Source: Euryarchaeota archaeon UBA171 (GTDB lineage: Archaea > Thermoplasmatota > Poseidoniia > Poseidoniales > Thalassarchaeaceae). Taken from it: a DNA stretch of 43,364 bases. The notes beneath the pieces were generated by a model that was given only the letters and a program-made list of their open reading frames with translations, did not search any database and was not told the DNA's origin. Within the stretch, counting starts at the first letter, position 1. Each line of letters begins with the position of its first letter. The stretch spans positions 24,731 through 68,094 of the forward strand of contig DANO01000031.1 in NCBI GenBank assembly GCA_002497295.1. Reading direction: 5' to 3'. The position numbers and the translations under genes were made by a program. Of this stretch, positions 9,520-18,262 are shown in pieces.

Positions 9520-10265
9520 CAAATCACCTCAAAGGCTGGATCCCTATCCCTCTGGCGGAATCTCTCTCCCCCATCCACATAGATGGTTTGCCCGGCTACC
9601 GCTTTGGCAGATGCGAGGTATGACACTGCATCTGCAATATTGCCAGGAGTTGGACCGATTCCAAGAGGGGCGGAAATCTGTGCTTCCGCCAGTTCGCCAT
9701 CATTCAGGTAATCACTGCCCAGGGTGTGTCCGGGAGCTACAGCATTGATTCTTACCCTTGGGGCGAGGTCTCTTGCGAGTGTCTTTGTAGCCCCTTCAAG
9801 CGCAAATTTTGAGATTGTGTAAGACAAGAAATCTGCATTTGGGGATGCGATTTTGTAGTCGAGGATATTCACAATCCAGCCTCCGCCATTGTTCGAGAGG
9901 GAATTTGTAAGAATCAGTGGCGCGTATACATTGACGCGCATGTGATCGGCCCAGATCTCCGGATTCATCGTATCCAGCCGGTCGTGGAGGTATAGAGATG
10001 CATTGTTGACGATTCCCGTGATGGGGCAGCCAACCGCCTTGCTTGCGGATTCAAGTAAATTCTCCACATCAGAAGTATTTCCAAGATCGGCTCCGATGCA
10101 TACGGCCGATCCGCCTTGTTTTTTTATCATACGTGCTGTTTCCATTGCCTCTTCACTAGAGGAACGGTAGTGAACAGCAACTTGGTAGCCCTCCTGGGCT
10201 AGTCTTAGTGCTATCGCGCGACCTATTCGTTTAGCGGCTCCAGTGACTAGTACTGCGCCCTGCAT
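9519..10265 (-). CDS. Pteridine reductase-like short-chain dehydrogenase (PTR1/FolM type)
   Basis: A 248-residue SDR. The Rossmann cofactor motif is TGAAKRIGRAIA at the N-terminus, with Arg at the position that favours NADPH, followed by HYRSSSEEA and NNAS (88-90). The catalytic residues are Asp136, Tyr149 and Lys153 (NILDYK and SYTISK). The usual SDR serine is replaced by Asp, and the Asp-Tyr-Lys spacing (13 and 4) equals that of Leishmania PTR1 (Asp181, Tyr194, Lys198). This points to reduction of a pterin or dihydrofolate rather than a generic sugar or acyl substrate. It overlaps the start of the folB-like gene by one base, which supports a pterin role. The ATG is preceded by a G-rich run (AGGGGGG) that may act as a ribosome binding site. 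The alternative is an unassigned SDR. Confidence 0.82.
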   Translation of the reverse strand: MQGAVLVTGAAKRIGRAIALRLAQEGYQVAVHYRSSSEEAMETARMIKKQGGSAVCIGADLGNTSDVENLLESASKAVGCPITGIVNNASLYLHDRLDTMNPEIWADHMRVNVYAPLILTNSLSNNGGGWIVNILDYKIASPNADFLSYTISKFALEGATKTLARDLAPRVRINAVAPGHTLGSDYLNDGELAEAQISAPLGIGPTPGNIADAVSYLASAKAVAGQTIYVDGGERFRQRDRDPAFEVI

Positions 10266-10329
10266 ATGCCCCCCTGCTGCACTACACCAATTTCAACCAT
10301 CGTAATGTTGGTGAGCACTTCTCGGAACC

Positions 10330-10335
10330 ATTAAT
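10330..10335 (+). promoter_or_regulatory. TATA-like box for the lipA operon
   Basis: ATTAAT is centred about 27 bases upstream of the lipA ATG at 10360, inside the 94-base divergent gap between the SDR gene and lipA. The spacing fits a leaderless archaeal transcript. The rest of the gap holds no recognisable element. Confidence 0.45.
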
Positions 10336-10359
10336 CCACTCCTGCGGCCGGGTCGTTTC

Positions 10360-11385
10360 ATGTCGCGTCGACTGCCTGTGGCCAATGGCAACTCGGCCAT
10401 TGCTCGTCGAAGGGCGGCAAGGAAGCGTCTGCCCTCTTGGTTTAGGACCTCTCTCCCGACGGGGGCAGCACAGGAATCCTTCATTAAAATGCGAGAAAAT
10501 GTCTCAAAAAACAGTCTGAATACTGTATGTGAGGAGGCTCGATGTCCTAACATACATGATTGCTGGGGGAGGGGGACAGCCACATTCATGATAGCTGGGC
10601 AATCTTGTACAAGAGGTTGTAAATTCTGTGCAGTTGGGACGCTTAAGAATCCGCTACCATTGAATCCCGAAGAGCCCGATAAACTTGCAGAAGCGGTTGA
10701 CGTTATGGGGATCAGCCACGCAGTGATAACTGTGGTCAATAGGGATGATCTTGCTGATGGGGGCGCCTCGCACTATCGTGATTGCATCTTGTCCATACAT
10801 GAGAGGTCTCCCGATGTTGGGCTTGAGCTGTTGTGCTCGGATCTAGACGGTAACATGGAGGCGCTCAATATGCTTTTGAGAGATCTGCCACTGAGGGTTT
10901 TCGCGCACAATGTTGAGTGCGTTCCCCGACTGGACAAACTTGTCAGAGACTCGCGGGCATCATTCCAGCAATCACTCGATATTCTTTCTGAGGCTGCGCG
11001 ACTAAGGCCTGATTTGAAAATAAAATCAAGCCTCATGGTTGGACTTGGAGAAACTGATGAGGAAGTGGTCGAGGCGATGAGGTTGCTGAGAGATTCTGGA
11101 GTCCATCTGCTTACCATTGGACAATACCTCCAACCATCAGACAGACACCTGAAGATTGACAGGTTCCCAGAACCTTCATCATTCGAAATGTGGGACTCTG
11201 AAGCTAGGGCGATAGGTTTCGAAGGAGTTGCATGCGGCCCGCTTGTAAGGTCAAGCTATCGTGCAGGGCTGCTATGGGAAGAGGCCATGGGCGCGGAACC
11301 TGTTGTCACCCGTGATGCTACAGGTTCAGCGATAAGTAGCCTTCAGAAGTCCGCATATGTCTCAAAGGAGGGTTTAGTTTCATGA
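10360..11385 (+). CDS. lipA: Lipoyl synthase
   Basis: A 341-residue radical SAM enzyme that inserts two sulfur atoms into protein-bound octanoyl groups to make the lipoyl cofactor. Both iron-sulfur cluster motifs are present. The auxiliary cluster CX4CX5C is Cys57, Cys62, Cys68 (VCEEARCPNIHDC). The radical SAM CX3CX2C is Cys83, Cys87, Cys90 (CTRGCKFC). The C-terminal RSSYRA motif (297-302), whose serine binds the auxiliary cluster in known LipA, is intact. The N-terminal region KRLPSWFRTSLPTG is also typical. The gene starts the operon from an apparent leaderless ATG, and its TGA overlaps the ATG of E1 alpha (ATGA). Position next to the complex it serves strongly supports the call. Confidence 0.97.
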   Translation: MSRRLPVANGNSAIARRRAARKRLPSWFRTSLPTGAAQESFIKMRENVSKNSLNTVCEEARCPNIHDCWGRGTATFMIAGQSCTRGCKFCAVGTLKNPLPLNPEEPDKLAEAVDVMGISHAVITVVNRDDLADGGASHYRDCILSIHERSPDVGLELLCSDLDGNMEALNMLLRDLPLRVFAHNVECVPRLDKLVRDSRASFQQSLDILSEAARLRPDLKIKSSLMVGLGETDEEVVEAMRLLRDSGVHLLTIGQYLQPSDRHLKIDRFPEPSSFEMWDSEARAIGFEGVACGPLVRSSYRAGLLWEEAMGAEPVVTRDATGSAISSLQKSAYVSKEGLVS

Positions 11386-12617
11386 CAAGCGACAACTCGA
11401 TCCATGTTCCAGATGCACCTTTCAGACCTGGCGAATCGGCATCCTTCGGGAAGTGGGAGTATGCGCCTGATGATTTAGAAAAACCGAATCCTGAAACATG
11501 TTCTTCCGATGACACACGGCCTCATGCTGAAGGTTTGATCCGTGTCCTGGGGGATGACGATTCCAGATCTGGAGCATGGGACCCAGACATTGATGATGAT
11601 GTTCTCCTGGAAGGTCTCGAACACATGGTAAGGTTGAGGATTTTCGATGAACGCATGATGAAAATGCAGAGGACTGGGAAGCTTTCTTTCTACATGAGGT
11701 CCTTGGGCGAAGAAGCAATAGCAATCGCACAGACCATGGCTCTGCAAAACCAGGATTGGGTGTTTCCCACATATCGGCAACCAGGGGCACAATTTGTTAG
11801 AGGCAGGGACATGGTCAGCATGATCTGCCACTGTATAGGTAACATCAAGGATAACGTGAAGGGGAGACAGATGCCCGTGCACTATACTTACCGCGATGGT
11901 AGGTACATTTCAGTCTCAAGTCCCGTCGGTACGCAATTTAGTCAGGCCGTGGGCGTGGCTATGGCTTCAGCCTACAAACAACTAGATGAAGTCACCATCA
12001 CATGGATTGGAGATGGGGCCAGTGCAGAAGGCGACTACCACTATGCCCTTAATTTCGCAAGCGTATACCGTGCTCCAGTTATTCTGAACGTCGTGAATAA
12101 CCAATGGGCCATATCGACTCATGCGAATTTGGCTAGCGGTAGCAGTACTTTCGCAGATCGTGGCTTGGCATATGACGTCCCATCCCTGAGGGTTGATGGT
12201 AATGACTTCCTAGCATTGTACTCCACGACGGAATGGGCACGCCAGAGGGCTTCTGCTGGAAAAGGAGCGACTCATATCGAGGTGCTAACATATCGTGCAG
12301 GAGCTCACAGCAGCAGCGATGACCCATCCCGATACAGGCCTTCTGATGAGTCTTCAGCATGGCCAGGAGGAGATCCCATTGATCGTCTGAAACGACACCT
12401 CATCTCCGTTGGTTCATGGTCAGACGAAAAACAAGAATCGATGGAGGCAAGAATCGATGGAGAGGTTATGCAAGCCTACAAGGAAGCGGTCAAGTACGGT
12501 GATCTAGCAGAAGGCCCGTATCCATCTTCTGACGCCATATTTACAGAGGTTTATTCCGAAGTCCCGTGGCATCTCCGTGAGCAGTGGGACGAGATGAATC
12601 GGCTAAAAGGTGATTGA
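11382..12617 (+). CDS. 2-oxoacid dehydrogenase E1 component, alpha subunit (branched-chain type)
   Basis: A 411-residue thiamine-diphosphate subunit that, with E1 beta, decarboxylates 2-oxoacids and passes the acyl group to the E2 lipoyl arm. The TPP/magnesium motif runs from GDG (210-212, IGDGASAEGD) to NN (239-240, VVNNQWAIST). The phosphorylation-loop-like segment AHSSSDDPSRYRP (308-320) matches branched-chain E1 alpha better than pyruvate E1 alpha, as does the length. The first about 70 residues are a low-complexity acidic lead that other family members share in part. It overlaps lipA by 4 bases and abuts E1 beta with no gap. Substrate preference (branched-chain 2-oxoacids, pyruvate or other) cannot be fixed from sequence. 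Confidence 0.93.
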   Translation: MTSDNSIHVPDAPFRPGESASFGKWEYAPDDLEKPNPETCSSDDTRPHAEGLIRVLGDDDSRSGAWDPDIDDDVLLEGLEHMVRLRIFDERMMKMQRTGKLSFYMRSLGEEAIAIAQTMALQNQDWVFPTYRQPGAQFVRGRDMVSMICHCIGNIKDNVKGRQMPVHYTYRDGRYISVSSPVGTQFSQAVGVAMASAYKQLDEVTITWIGDGASAEGDYHYALNFASVYRAPVILNVVNNQWAISTHANLASGSSTFADRGLAYDVPSLRVDGNDFLALYSTTEWARQRASAGKGATHIEVLTYRAGAHSSSDDPSRYRPSDESSAWPGGDPIDRLKRHLISVGSWSDEKQESMEARIDGEVMQAYKEAVKYGDLAEGPYPSSDAIFTEVYSEVPWHLREQWDEMNRLKGD

Positions 12618-13628
12618 ATGTCTGAGATGAACATGGTTCAAGCAGTTAACTCGGCTCTTGACGTCATGCTTGAAAGAGATGAAAATGTCCTAGTCTTTGG
12701 AGAAGATGTTGGCTACTTTGGAGGGGTTTTTCGCACATCGGATGGCCTTCAAGAGAAGCATGGCGCGCAAAGAGTATTTGATACTCCACTTTCAGAGGGT
12801 GGAATTGCAGCGATAGCATTTGGTATGGGGCTAAATGGGCTGAGACCCGTATGTGAGATTCAGTTTGCCGACTATATTTTCCCGGCATACGACCAAATAG
12901 TCAATGAAATTGCCAAACTGAGGCATCGTTCAGGAGGAGAATTCTGGACACCTGTTACGATAAGGACTCCTGCAGGAGGGGGGATCCGAGGAGGGCACCA
13001 CCACTCTCAGTCGCCCGAGTCACAGTTCACACACACCCCTGGCCTAAAGGTGGTTTATGCGTCGACACCGTACAATGCCAAAGGACTCCTGATCTCAGCT
13101 ATCGAATCAGAAGACCCGGTTGTCGTATTCGAACCCAAAAGATGCTATAGAGGGCCGTTCTATGGCGATCCTCACAATGTCCCAACATGGGCAGGTCATC
13201 CGGATGCAGATGTCCCTGAAGAGCATTACACTATTCCGATAGGACAGGCGAGACTCGCGAAGAGAGGAGATGAATGTACAATTGTTTCATGGGGAACCAT
13301 GGTGCATGTGTGCGAGAAGGCGATAGAAATGTCCGGGGCATCGTGCGATTTGATTGATTTGCAGAGTCTGGTTCCATGGGACAAGGACGCGATTGTTGAG
13401 TCTGTTTCCAAAACAGGACGCTGTGTGATAGTTCACGAGGCGCCTAAGACAAGCGGGTTTGGAGCGGAAATGGCTGCGAGTATCCAAGAAAGGTGTTTTT
13501 GGGGTCTTGAGGCGCCAATAAGGAGAGTTACGGGGTGGGACACTCCATTCCCACACACTACGGAATGGGATTACATGCCGAGCCCTTCTAGAATCGCAGA
13601 AGCCATACGTGAGACGCTGGAGGCCTGA
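12618..13628 (+). CDS. 2-oxoacid dehydrogenase E1 component, beta subunit
   Basis: A 336-residue transketolase-like subunit pairing with E1 alpha. Family motifs are VFGEDVGYFGGVFR near residue 26, RVFDTPLSEGGIAAIAFGMG, the QFADYIFPAYDQIVNE helix, and PAGGGIRGGHHHSQSPES with the conserved HHSQS. The C-terminal Rossmann-like half has IVSWGTMVHVCEKA and VIVHEAPKTSGFGAE. The length equals typical branched-chain or acetoin/pyruvate E1 beta. ATG follows the E1 alpha TGA directly, so translation is coupled. Confidence 0.95.
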   Translation: MSEMNMVQAVNSALDVMLERDENVLVFGEDVGYFGGVFRTSDGLQEKHGAQRVFDTPLSEGGIAAIAFGMGLNGLRPVCEIQFADYIFPAYDQIVNEIAKLRHRSGGEFWTPVTIRTPAGGGIRGGHHHSQSPESQFTHTPGLKVVYASTPYNAKGLLISAIESEDPVVVFEPKRCYRGPFYGDPHNVPTWAGHPDADVPEEHYTIPIGQARLAKRGDECTIVSWGTMVHVCEKAIEMSGASCDLIDLQSLVPWDKDAIVESVSKTGRCVIVHEAPKTSGFGAEMAASIQERCFWGLEAPIRRVTGWDTPFPHTTEWDYMPSPSRIAEAIRETLEA

Positions 13629-13630
13629 TC

Positions 13631-14890
13631 ATGGCGAGGAGGGCGTTCAAGCTACCTGACATCGGCGAAGGTGTCGTTGAGGGCGAGGTAGTCACCTGGC
13701 ATGTCGAGGTGGGTACGAGAGTTTCAGAGGACGATTCCATCGTCGATATAATGACCGACAAGTCCACCGTAACCATCCCCTCACCCTACTCAGGAGTCAT
13801 AGTAGCCCTGCATGGCGAAATTGGAGACATGGTGGCAGTCGGTGCCGTGTTGGTAGAATTCGAGTCCGAGGGGGAGGCAGACGATTCGCCCCCGGCCCCG
13901 GAAGAGTCGGTTGTCGAAGAGGTCCCAGATGTCGCCGAAACGGCAGACCCTCCTGCAGGAGTGCCAGAGGTAGCCGCCGTAACCGCTCCTCCGCCCATGG
14001 CGAAGGTCTCGGCAGTCGTCCCTAGTGGCCCTGTGCTTGCTAGTCCCGCAGTCAGAAGGCGTGCAAGGGAATCCGGAGTTGATCTTGGCGCGTTGAAGGG
14101 TACTGGACCAGGGGGTCGTGTGCAGCAGTCCGATCTAGATGCCTACCTAGCCACAGGCGGAAGTTCCCCGAGTGCACCGAAACAAGTCTCCAGGAATGGG
14201 ACGAAAGAAATCAAAGTCGTAGGTCTGAGGAGGAAGATCGCGGAGCAGATGGTCCGCTCGATGAATGCGATACCTCACTTCTCATACTTCGAGGAAATCG
14301 ACATAACTGAGCTCGAAGCGCTCAGGCAGCTGTTGAACTCGAGCAGAGGGGGAGAACAGCCCAAATTGACATATCTGCCGTTCATCATGATGGCGCTGTC
14401 CAAGGCGTTCGTTCGCCATGAGAAGTGCAATGCGATTTACGATGAAGAAGGCGGAGTGGTCATTCAGCATGAAGCTGTTAATCTTGGAATAGCAACACAG
14501 ACGGATAAGGGACTCTTTGTTCCAGTCGTGAAGCATGTTGAATCGATGGATGTTTGGCAGGCGGCAACGGAGATGCAAAGAGTCTCAGGTTCTGCTCGCG
14601 ATGGAAGTGCTACTCTTGAAGATCTCACAGGTTCAACGTTCACCATAACAAGCCTTGGCAGAGAGGGGGGCCTCGGAGCGACTCCGATCATCAACCACCC
14701 AGAGGTTGGCATACTTGGCATCCATAAAGCGCGGGACATGCCTGTTGCCAGAGGGGGTTCGATAGAGATACGTCGTATCATGAACGTCTCGAGTTCTTGG
14801 GATCATCGAGTTGTGGACGGGGCTGATGGTGCTGCATTGATTCAGGATTTGAAGAGGATGCTTGAGCATCCTGCACTTATTTTCATGTGA
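13631..14890 (+). CDS. Dihydrolipoamide acyltransferase E2 of the 2-oxoacid dehydrogenase complex
   Basis: A 419-residue core protein. One lipoyl domain (residues 1-80) carries the lipoylation site Lys44 in IMTDKSTVTI. A Pro/Ala/Glu-rich linker leads to a peripheral subunit-binding domain (about 137-173, SPAVRRRARESGV to RVQQSDLDAYL). A second short linker leads to the catalytic domain, which ends with the HXXXDG motif: His392 and Asp396 in DHRVVDG. It accepts acyl groups from E1 and transfers them to CoA, and its Lys44 is the expected target of the LipA and LipB encoded at the two ends of this operon. The gap to E1 beta is 2 bases. A single lipoyl domain is usual for branched-chain type E2. 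Confidence 0.95.
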   Translation: MARRAFKLPDIGEGVVEGEVVTWHVEVGTRVSEDDSIVDIMTDKSTVTIPSPYSGVIVALHGEIGDMVAVGAVLVEFESEGEADDSPPAPEESVVEEVPDVAETADPPAGVPEVAAVTAPPPMAKVSAVVPSGPVLASPAVRRRARESGVDLGALKGTGPGGRVQQSDLDAYLATGGSSPSAPKQVSRNGTKEIKVVGLRRKIAEQMVRSMNAIPHFSYFEEIDITELEALRQLLNSSRGGEQPKLTYLPFIMMALSKAFVRHEKCNAIYDEEGGVVIQHEAVNLGIATQTDKGLFVPVVKHVESMDVWQAATEMQRVSGSARDGSATLEDLTGSTFTITSLGREGGLGATPIINHPEVGILGIHKARDMPVARGGSIEIRRIMNVSSSWDHRVVDGADGAALIQDLKRMLEHPALIFM

Positions 14891-14900
14891 GGTTATCGAC

Positions 14901-16337
14901 ATGGTTGGGGTCCGCCGCTGCGAGGTACTGGTTGTGGGGGGCGGTCCCGGGGGGTACGTCGCCGGAATACGATCAGCGCAATTAGGTCTTGACACAGTCA
15001 TCGTAGAGGGCTCCAGATATGGCGGCACCTGCCTAATCAGAGGCTGTATCCCCTCCAAAGCGATCATACACGCAGCCGATCGTTTCGAATCCCTTTCTCA
15101 GCATTCAAAAGAAGGCGGGCACATGGGCATCAGCGTCCATGAGCCCCCTTCTCTGAATATGAAGAACCTGGTCGGTTGGAAAGATTCGATTGTCGATCGG
15201 CTCAACAAAGGTGTTGAGTCACTTCTCAAAACTGCAGGTGCAGAAGTCATTCATGGATGGGCCACATTCACAGGCGCGAAAACATGCAGAGTCGCGATGG
15301 ATGGCGGGGAGTTGGACATCGAGGCCGACAATGTGATTCTAGCAACTGGCTCATCCCATATCGACCTCCCGTTCATGCCGTGTGATGAAGAGCTAATCTT
15401 GTCAAGTACTGGTGCCCTTGATCTTCAGGAGCTGCCGGAAACTGCTGCCATCGTCGGCGGGGGTTATATCGGACTTGAACTAGGATGCGCGCTGGCCAAG
15501 CTGGGAACGAAAGTCACGGTGATTGAAGGCATGGGTGATGTCCTTGCAATGATGGATAAGGAAATTAGAAGGCCGCTGGAAATATGGCTAAAGAAGCACG
15601 GTGTGAAAATATATCGAAATGCACTAGCGAGGGGCGCTGAACGGATTAAGAGCGGCAGTGGAGGGAAAATTTCCCTCAAATACGAGATGGATGGAGAAAA
15701 TCACTCAATCGATGTTGATAAGATCCTGGTAACGGTTGGGAGAAAGGCAAATCTATCCGGATGGGGCCTTGAGGAGACTGGTGTCCGATTAGGGCCCGAT
15801 GGACGTTTCATACGCACCGACAGGAAATGTAGAACCAACATTCCTGGAGTCTATGCGATTGGTGATGTGGCTGGCGAACCGATGCTCGCCCACAAAGCAA
15901 GTGCTGAAGGGGAGATGGTGGCAGAGATCATTTCGGGGCTCGAGAGGGAATTCGACAATGTGGCCATACCTGCCATCGTGTTCACCGAACCTGAAATTGT
16001 CTCCGTTGGCCTGGATCCAAATTCAGCAAGGGAAAGGGGAGAGGATATCATAACAGGGAAGTTTCCTCTGGCAGCCAATGGCCGTGCCTTGACTCTCGAA
16101 GCAGAGAAGACTGGCGGTTTTATCAGAGTTACAGCAAGGAAGAGCGATCACGTCATACTAGGCATACAAGCTGTAGGTAGCCATGTCGCTGAATTGCATG
16201 GAGAATTTGTTTTGGCCCTTGAAATGGGTGCTGTTCTTGAAGACATAGAAGGGACCATTCACGCCCACCCGACAATGACTGAGGCATTCCACGAGAGTGT
16301 TCTGAAGACTCTCGGACATGCAATCCATTCAGCATGA
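14901..16337 (+). CDS. lpdA: Dihydrolipoamide dehydrogenase E3
   Basis: A 478-residue flavoprotein that reoxidises the E2 dihydrolipoyl group with NAD. The FAD-binding motif VVGGGPGGYVAG lies at the N-terminus. The redox disulfide is Cys44 and Cys49 (GGTCLIRGCIPSK). The NAD-binding motif is IVGGGYIGLELG, the second FAD motif is YAIGDVAGEPMLAH, and the C-terminal HAHPTMTEAFHE supplies the active-site His-Glu pair. The frame opens earlier at ATG 14862, inside the E2 gene, but ATG 14901 is chosen because it puts the FAD motif at the normal distance from the N-terminus and has TGAGGTTAT as a ribosome binding site. Confidence 0.96.
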   Translation: MVGVRRCEVLVVGGGPGGYVAGIRSAQLGLDTVIVEGSRYGGTCLIRGCIPSKAIIHAADRFESLSQHSKEGGHMGISVHEPPSLNMKNLVGWKDSIVDRLNKGVESLLKTAGAEVIHGWATFTGAKTCRVAMDGGELDIEADNVILATGSSHIDLPFMPCDEELILSSTGALDLQELPETAAIVGGGYIGLELGCALAKLGTKVTVIEGMGDVLAMMDKEIRRPLEIWLKKHGVKIYRNALARGAERIKSGSGGKISLKYEMDGENHSIDVDKILVTVGRKANLSGWGLEETGVRLGPDGRFIRTDRKCRTNIPGVYAIGDVAGEPMLAHKASAEGEMVAEIISGLEREFDNVAIPAIVFTEPEIVSVGLDPNSARERGEDIITGKFPLAANGRALTLEAEKTGGFIRVTARKSDHVILGIQAVGSHVAELHGEFVLALEMGAVLEDIEGTIHAHPTMTEAFHESVLKTLGHAIHSA

Positions 16338-16376
16338 ATCCGTCTGTTGAAATGCTGTGGCCCCTGCGCCAGTATC

Positions 16377-17045
16377 ATGCGTATCGCTAGAATGGTACGC
16401 GGTGGCACCGTCGGATACGCTGAAGCCCTCAGAATCATGAGTAAACTCCGTGATGAGCGGATTGAAGACTTGATACCAGATACTATTCTATTTCTCGAGC
16501 ATCCTGAAATTGTTACCATGGGCCCGAGGGCTCGGAAAGAGGGCGTTACGGCTGAGGGTTACTCAACCGTTGACGTGGATAGGGGCGGGGGGCTCACATG
16601 GCATGGGCCGGGTCAAATCGTAGTATATCCTATCATAAAATGGGATGAGACAGAAAGAGGTGTGCCTCAAATTGTCTCTAGAATCGAAGACTGGGTTATA
16701 TCTGCACTTCATGATTGTGGAATCGAAGGGGAGCGTAACGATGCGATGATGGGGGTTTGGGTCAATGGTCGCAAGGTTTGTTCTGTCGGATTATCGTTCA
16801 GACATTGGGTTTCAAAACATGGACTTTCAATAAATATAGAGACACCTGGCGATAGAGTGGAAGATTTGGAGTGCTGCGGCTTGATGGCCGGCGTTACAAC
16901 TTCACTTCACAAACTTGGCCATACGCATGACCTAGAAGGCAGAATCATAGATAGGAAGAGGATTTCTGAGGCGCTAGTGCATACGGCTCCAGAAACCATA
17001 GGAAGGATTCTATCGTCGCCCGAGAGCTGGAGCGTGCTGCAATGA
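16377..17045 (+). CDS. lipB: Octanoyl-[acyl-carrier-protein]:protein N-octanoyltransferase (LipB)
   Basis: A 222-residue protein from ATG 16377; an in-frame TTG at 16347 would add ten unusual residues. LipB motifs are present: RGGGLTWHGPGQIVVYP (70-86), GRKVCSVGLSFRHWVSKHGLSINI (split here as GRKVCSVG with catalytic-type Lys133, and KHGLSINI), and CCGLMAGVTTSL with the thioester-type Cys167. It should move octanoyl from acyl carrier protein to Lys44 of the E2, after which LipA adds sulfur. Together with lipA it makes the operon self-sufficient for lipoylation, provided octanoyl-ACP or an equivalent donor exists. Its stop overlaps the next gene (ATGA). Confidence 0.93.
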   Translation: MRIARMVRGGTVGYAEALRIMSKLRDERIEDLIPDTILFLEHPEIVTMGPRARKEGVTAEGYSTVDVDRGGGLTWHGPGQIVVYPIIKWDETERGVPQIVSRIEDWVISALHDCGIEGERNDAMMGVWVNGRKVCSVGLSFRHWVSKHGLSINIETPGDRVEDLECCGLMAGVTTSLHKLGHTHDLEGRIIDRKRISEALVHTAPETIGRILSSPESWSVLQ

Positions 17046-18226
17046 TTTCTGACCCTTATGATACGAGTAATAGATTCCTGTGGGGTTTGAGTTCCGAAGT
17101 TGATTTTCTTAATCATGGGTCGTTCGGAGCGTGCCCAAAGGCAGTACTTGATCGGCAGATGGCTCTTAGAGAAATGATGGAAATGGATCCTGTGGAATTT
17201 ATCGATAATGTAGGAAGAGGATTGTGGTCAGAGGCCCTTAGTCGGCTATCTGACTTCCTCAATGCGGACCCTCATGGCTTGGCATTCGTATCTAATGCCA
17301 CCACTGGAGTAAATACTGTTCTGATGTCTTTGGAACTTGACCCGGGTGACAAGATTTTGGTTACTGATACCACTTATCAGGCCTGTAGAAATGCGGTAGA
17401 TGCCGTCGTCCAAAGAAGTGGGTGTGAAGTTACCGTTGCGCGCATACCGCTGCCAGTGGATGATGAAGAAGAAATTCTTGAGGCGATTCTGAACGCGGTT
17501 GATAGTAGAACTCGTCTGGCCTTAATTGACACGATATCTAGCCCCACTGGGATAAGAATGCCCTTCGAGAGGCTCGTAAGAGGCCTTCAGGACCTAGGTG
17601 TTGACGTACTCCTCGATGCTGCTCATGGCCCGGGATTGGTGCCTCTAGATATCGATGTTCTGAATGCAGCATATGTGACGGGGAATTGCCACAAGTGGCT
17701 ATGCACCCCAAAAGGCTCAGCATTCTTGCATGTCCGGGAAGATAGGCGATTCGTGAGACCTCTAGTCATCAGCCATGGAGCAACTCTTCCAGAATCCATG
17801 GGTAGCCGATTCAGACTTGAATTTGATTGGACAGGGACCCTTGATCCCACGCCTTGGATGTGTATACCTGCTGCAATAGATCACCTTGCATCCATGTCCC
17901 CTAGAGGCTGGGGGGGAATTATGGAGAGGAATCGAAATTTAGCACTCAAGGCCAGGTCGCACATAATCTCTGAAGTTGGCCTCCAACCAGTGTGCTCAGA
18001 AGATTTTGTGACGTCCATGGCTGCGTTCATTATACCTGGAGAGTCGTTTTTCCCCGATGAAGATCCTCTGCACCGACGCCTCCTTGAAAGACATGGGATA
18101 CAGGTACCTGTTCAAGGATGGCCCCCCCATAATCGAAGATATTTGAGAATCAGCGCTCATCTTTACAATAGCATCGACCAATATGAGAGGCTTGCTGAAG
18201 CACTGAAATCTGAGCTCCGCTCTTGA
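17042..18226 (+). CDS. Class V PLP-dependent aminotransferase-fold enzyme (isopenicillin N epimerase/cysteine desulfurase-like)
   Basis: A 394-residue fold-type I PLP enzyme. Visible are FLNHGSFGACP near the N-terminus, the cofactor-contacting FVSNATTGVNTVL, Asp192 in LLDAAHGPGLV, and the Schiff-base Lys218 in GNCHKWLCTPKG. This set is usual for proteins annotated isopenicillin N epimerase or selenocysteine-lyase-like; the true reaction of most is unknown. Its ATG overlaps the lipB stop by 4 bases, so it is probably the last gene of the lipoylation operon. One idea is a sulfur-mobilising role for LipA or Fe-S clusters, but no N-terminal or C-terminal cysteine loop of IscS/SufS type is clearly seen. 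Racemase, desulfurase or C-S lyase are all possible. Confidence 0.85.
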   Translation: MISDPYDTSNRFLWGLSSEVDFLNHGSFGACPKAVLDRQMALREMMEMDPVEFIDNVGRGLWSEALSRLSDFLNADPHGLAFVSNATTGVNTVLMSLELDPGDKILVTDTTYQACRNAVDAVVQRSGCEVTVARIPLPVDDEEEILEAILNAVDSRTRLALIDTISSPTGIRMPFERLVRGLQDLGVDVLLDAAHGPGLVPLDIDVLNAAYVTGNCHKWLCTPKGSAFLHVREDRRFVRPLVISHGATLPESMGSRFRLEFDWTGTLDPTPWMCIPAAIDHLASMSPRGWGGIMERNRNLALKARSHIISEVGLQPVCSEDFVTSMAAFIIPGESFFPDEDPLHRRLLERHGIQVPVQGWPPHNRRYLRISAHLYNSIDQYERLAEALKSELRS

Positions 18227-18262
18227 GCAACCATTGAAGTCGGAGTACGAAATCCGTAAGAC

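Noticed and set aside
14862..14900. Upstream in-frame ATG for the E3 gene, overlapping E2
   Set aside because: It would add 13 residues before the FAD-binding motif. ATG 14901 has a TGAGGTTAT ribosome binding site and gives the normal N-terminus.
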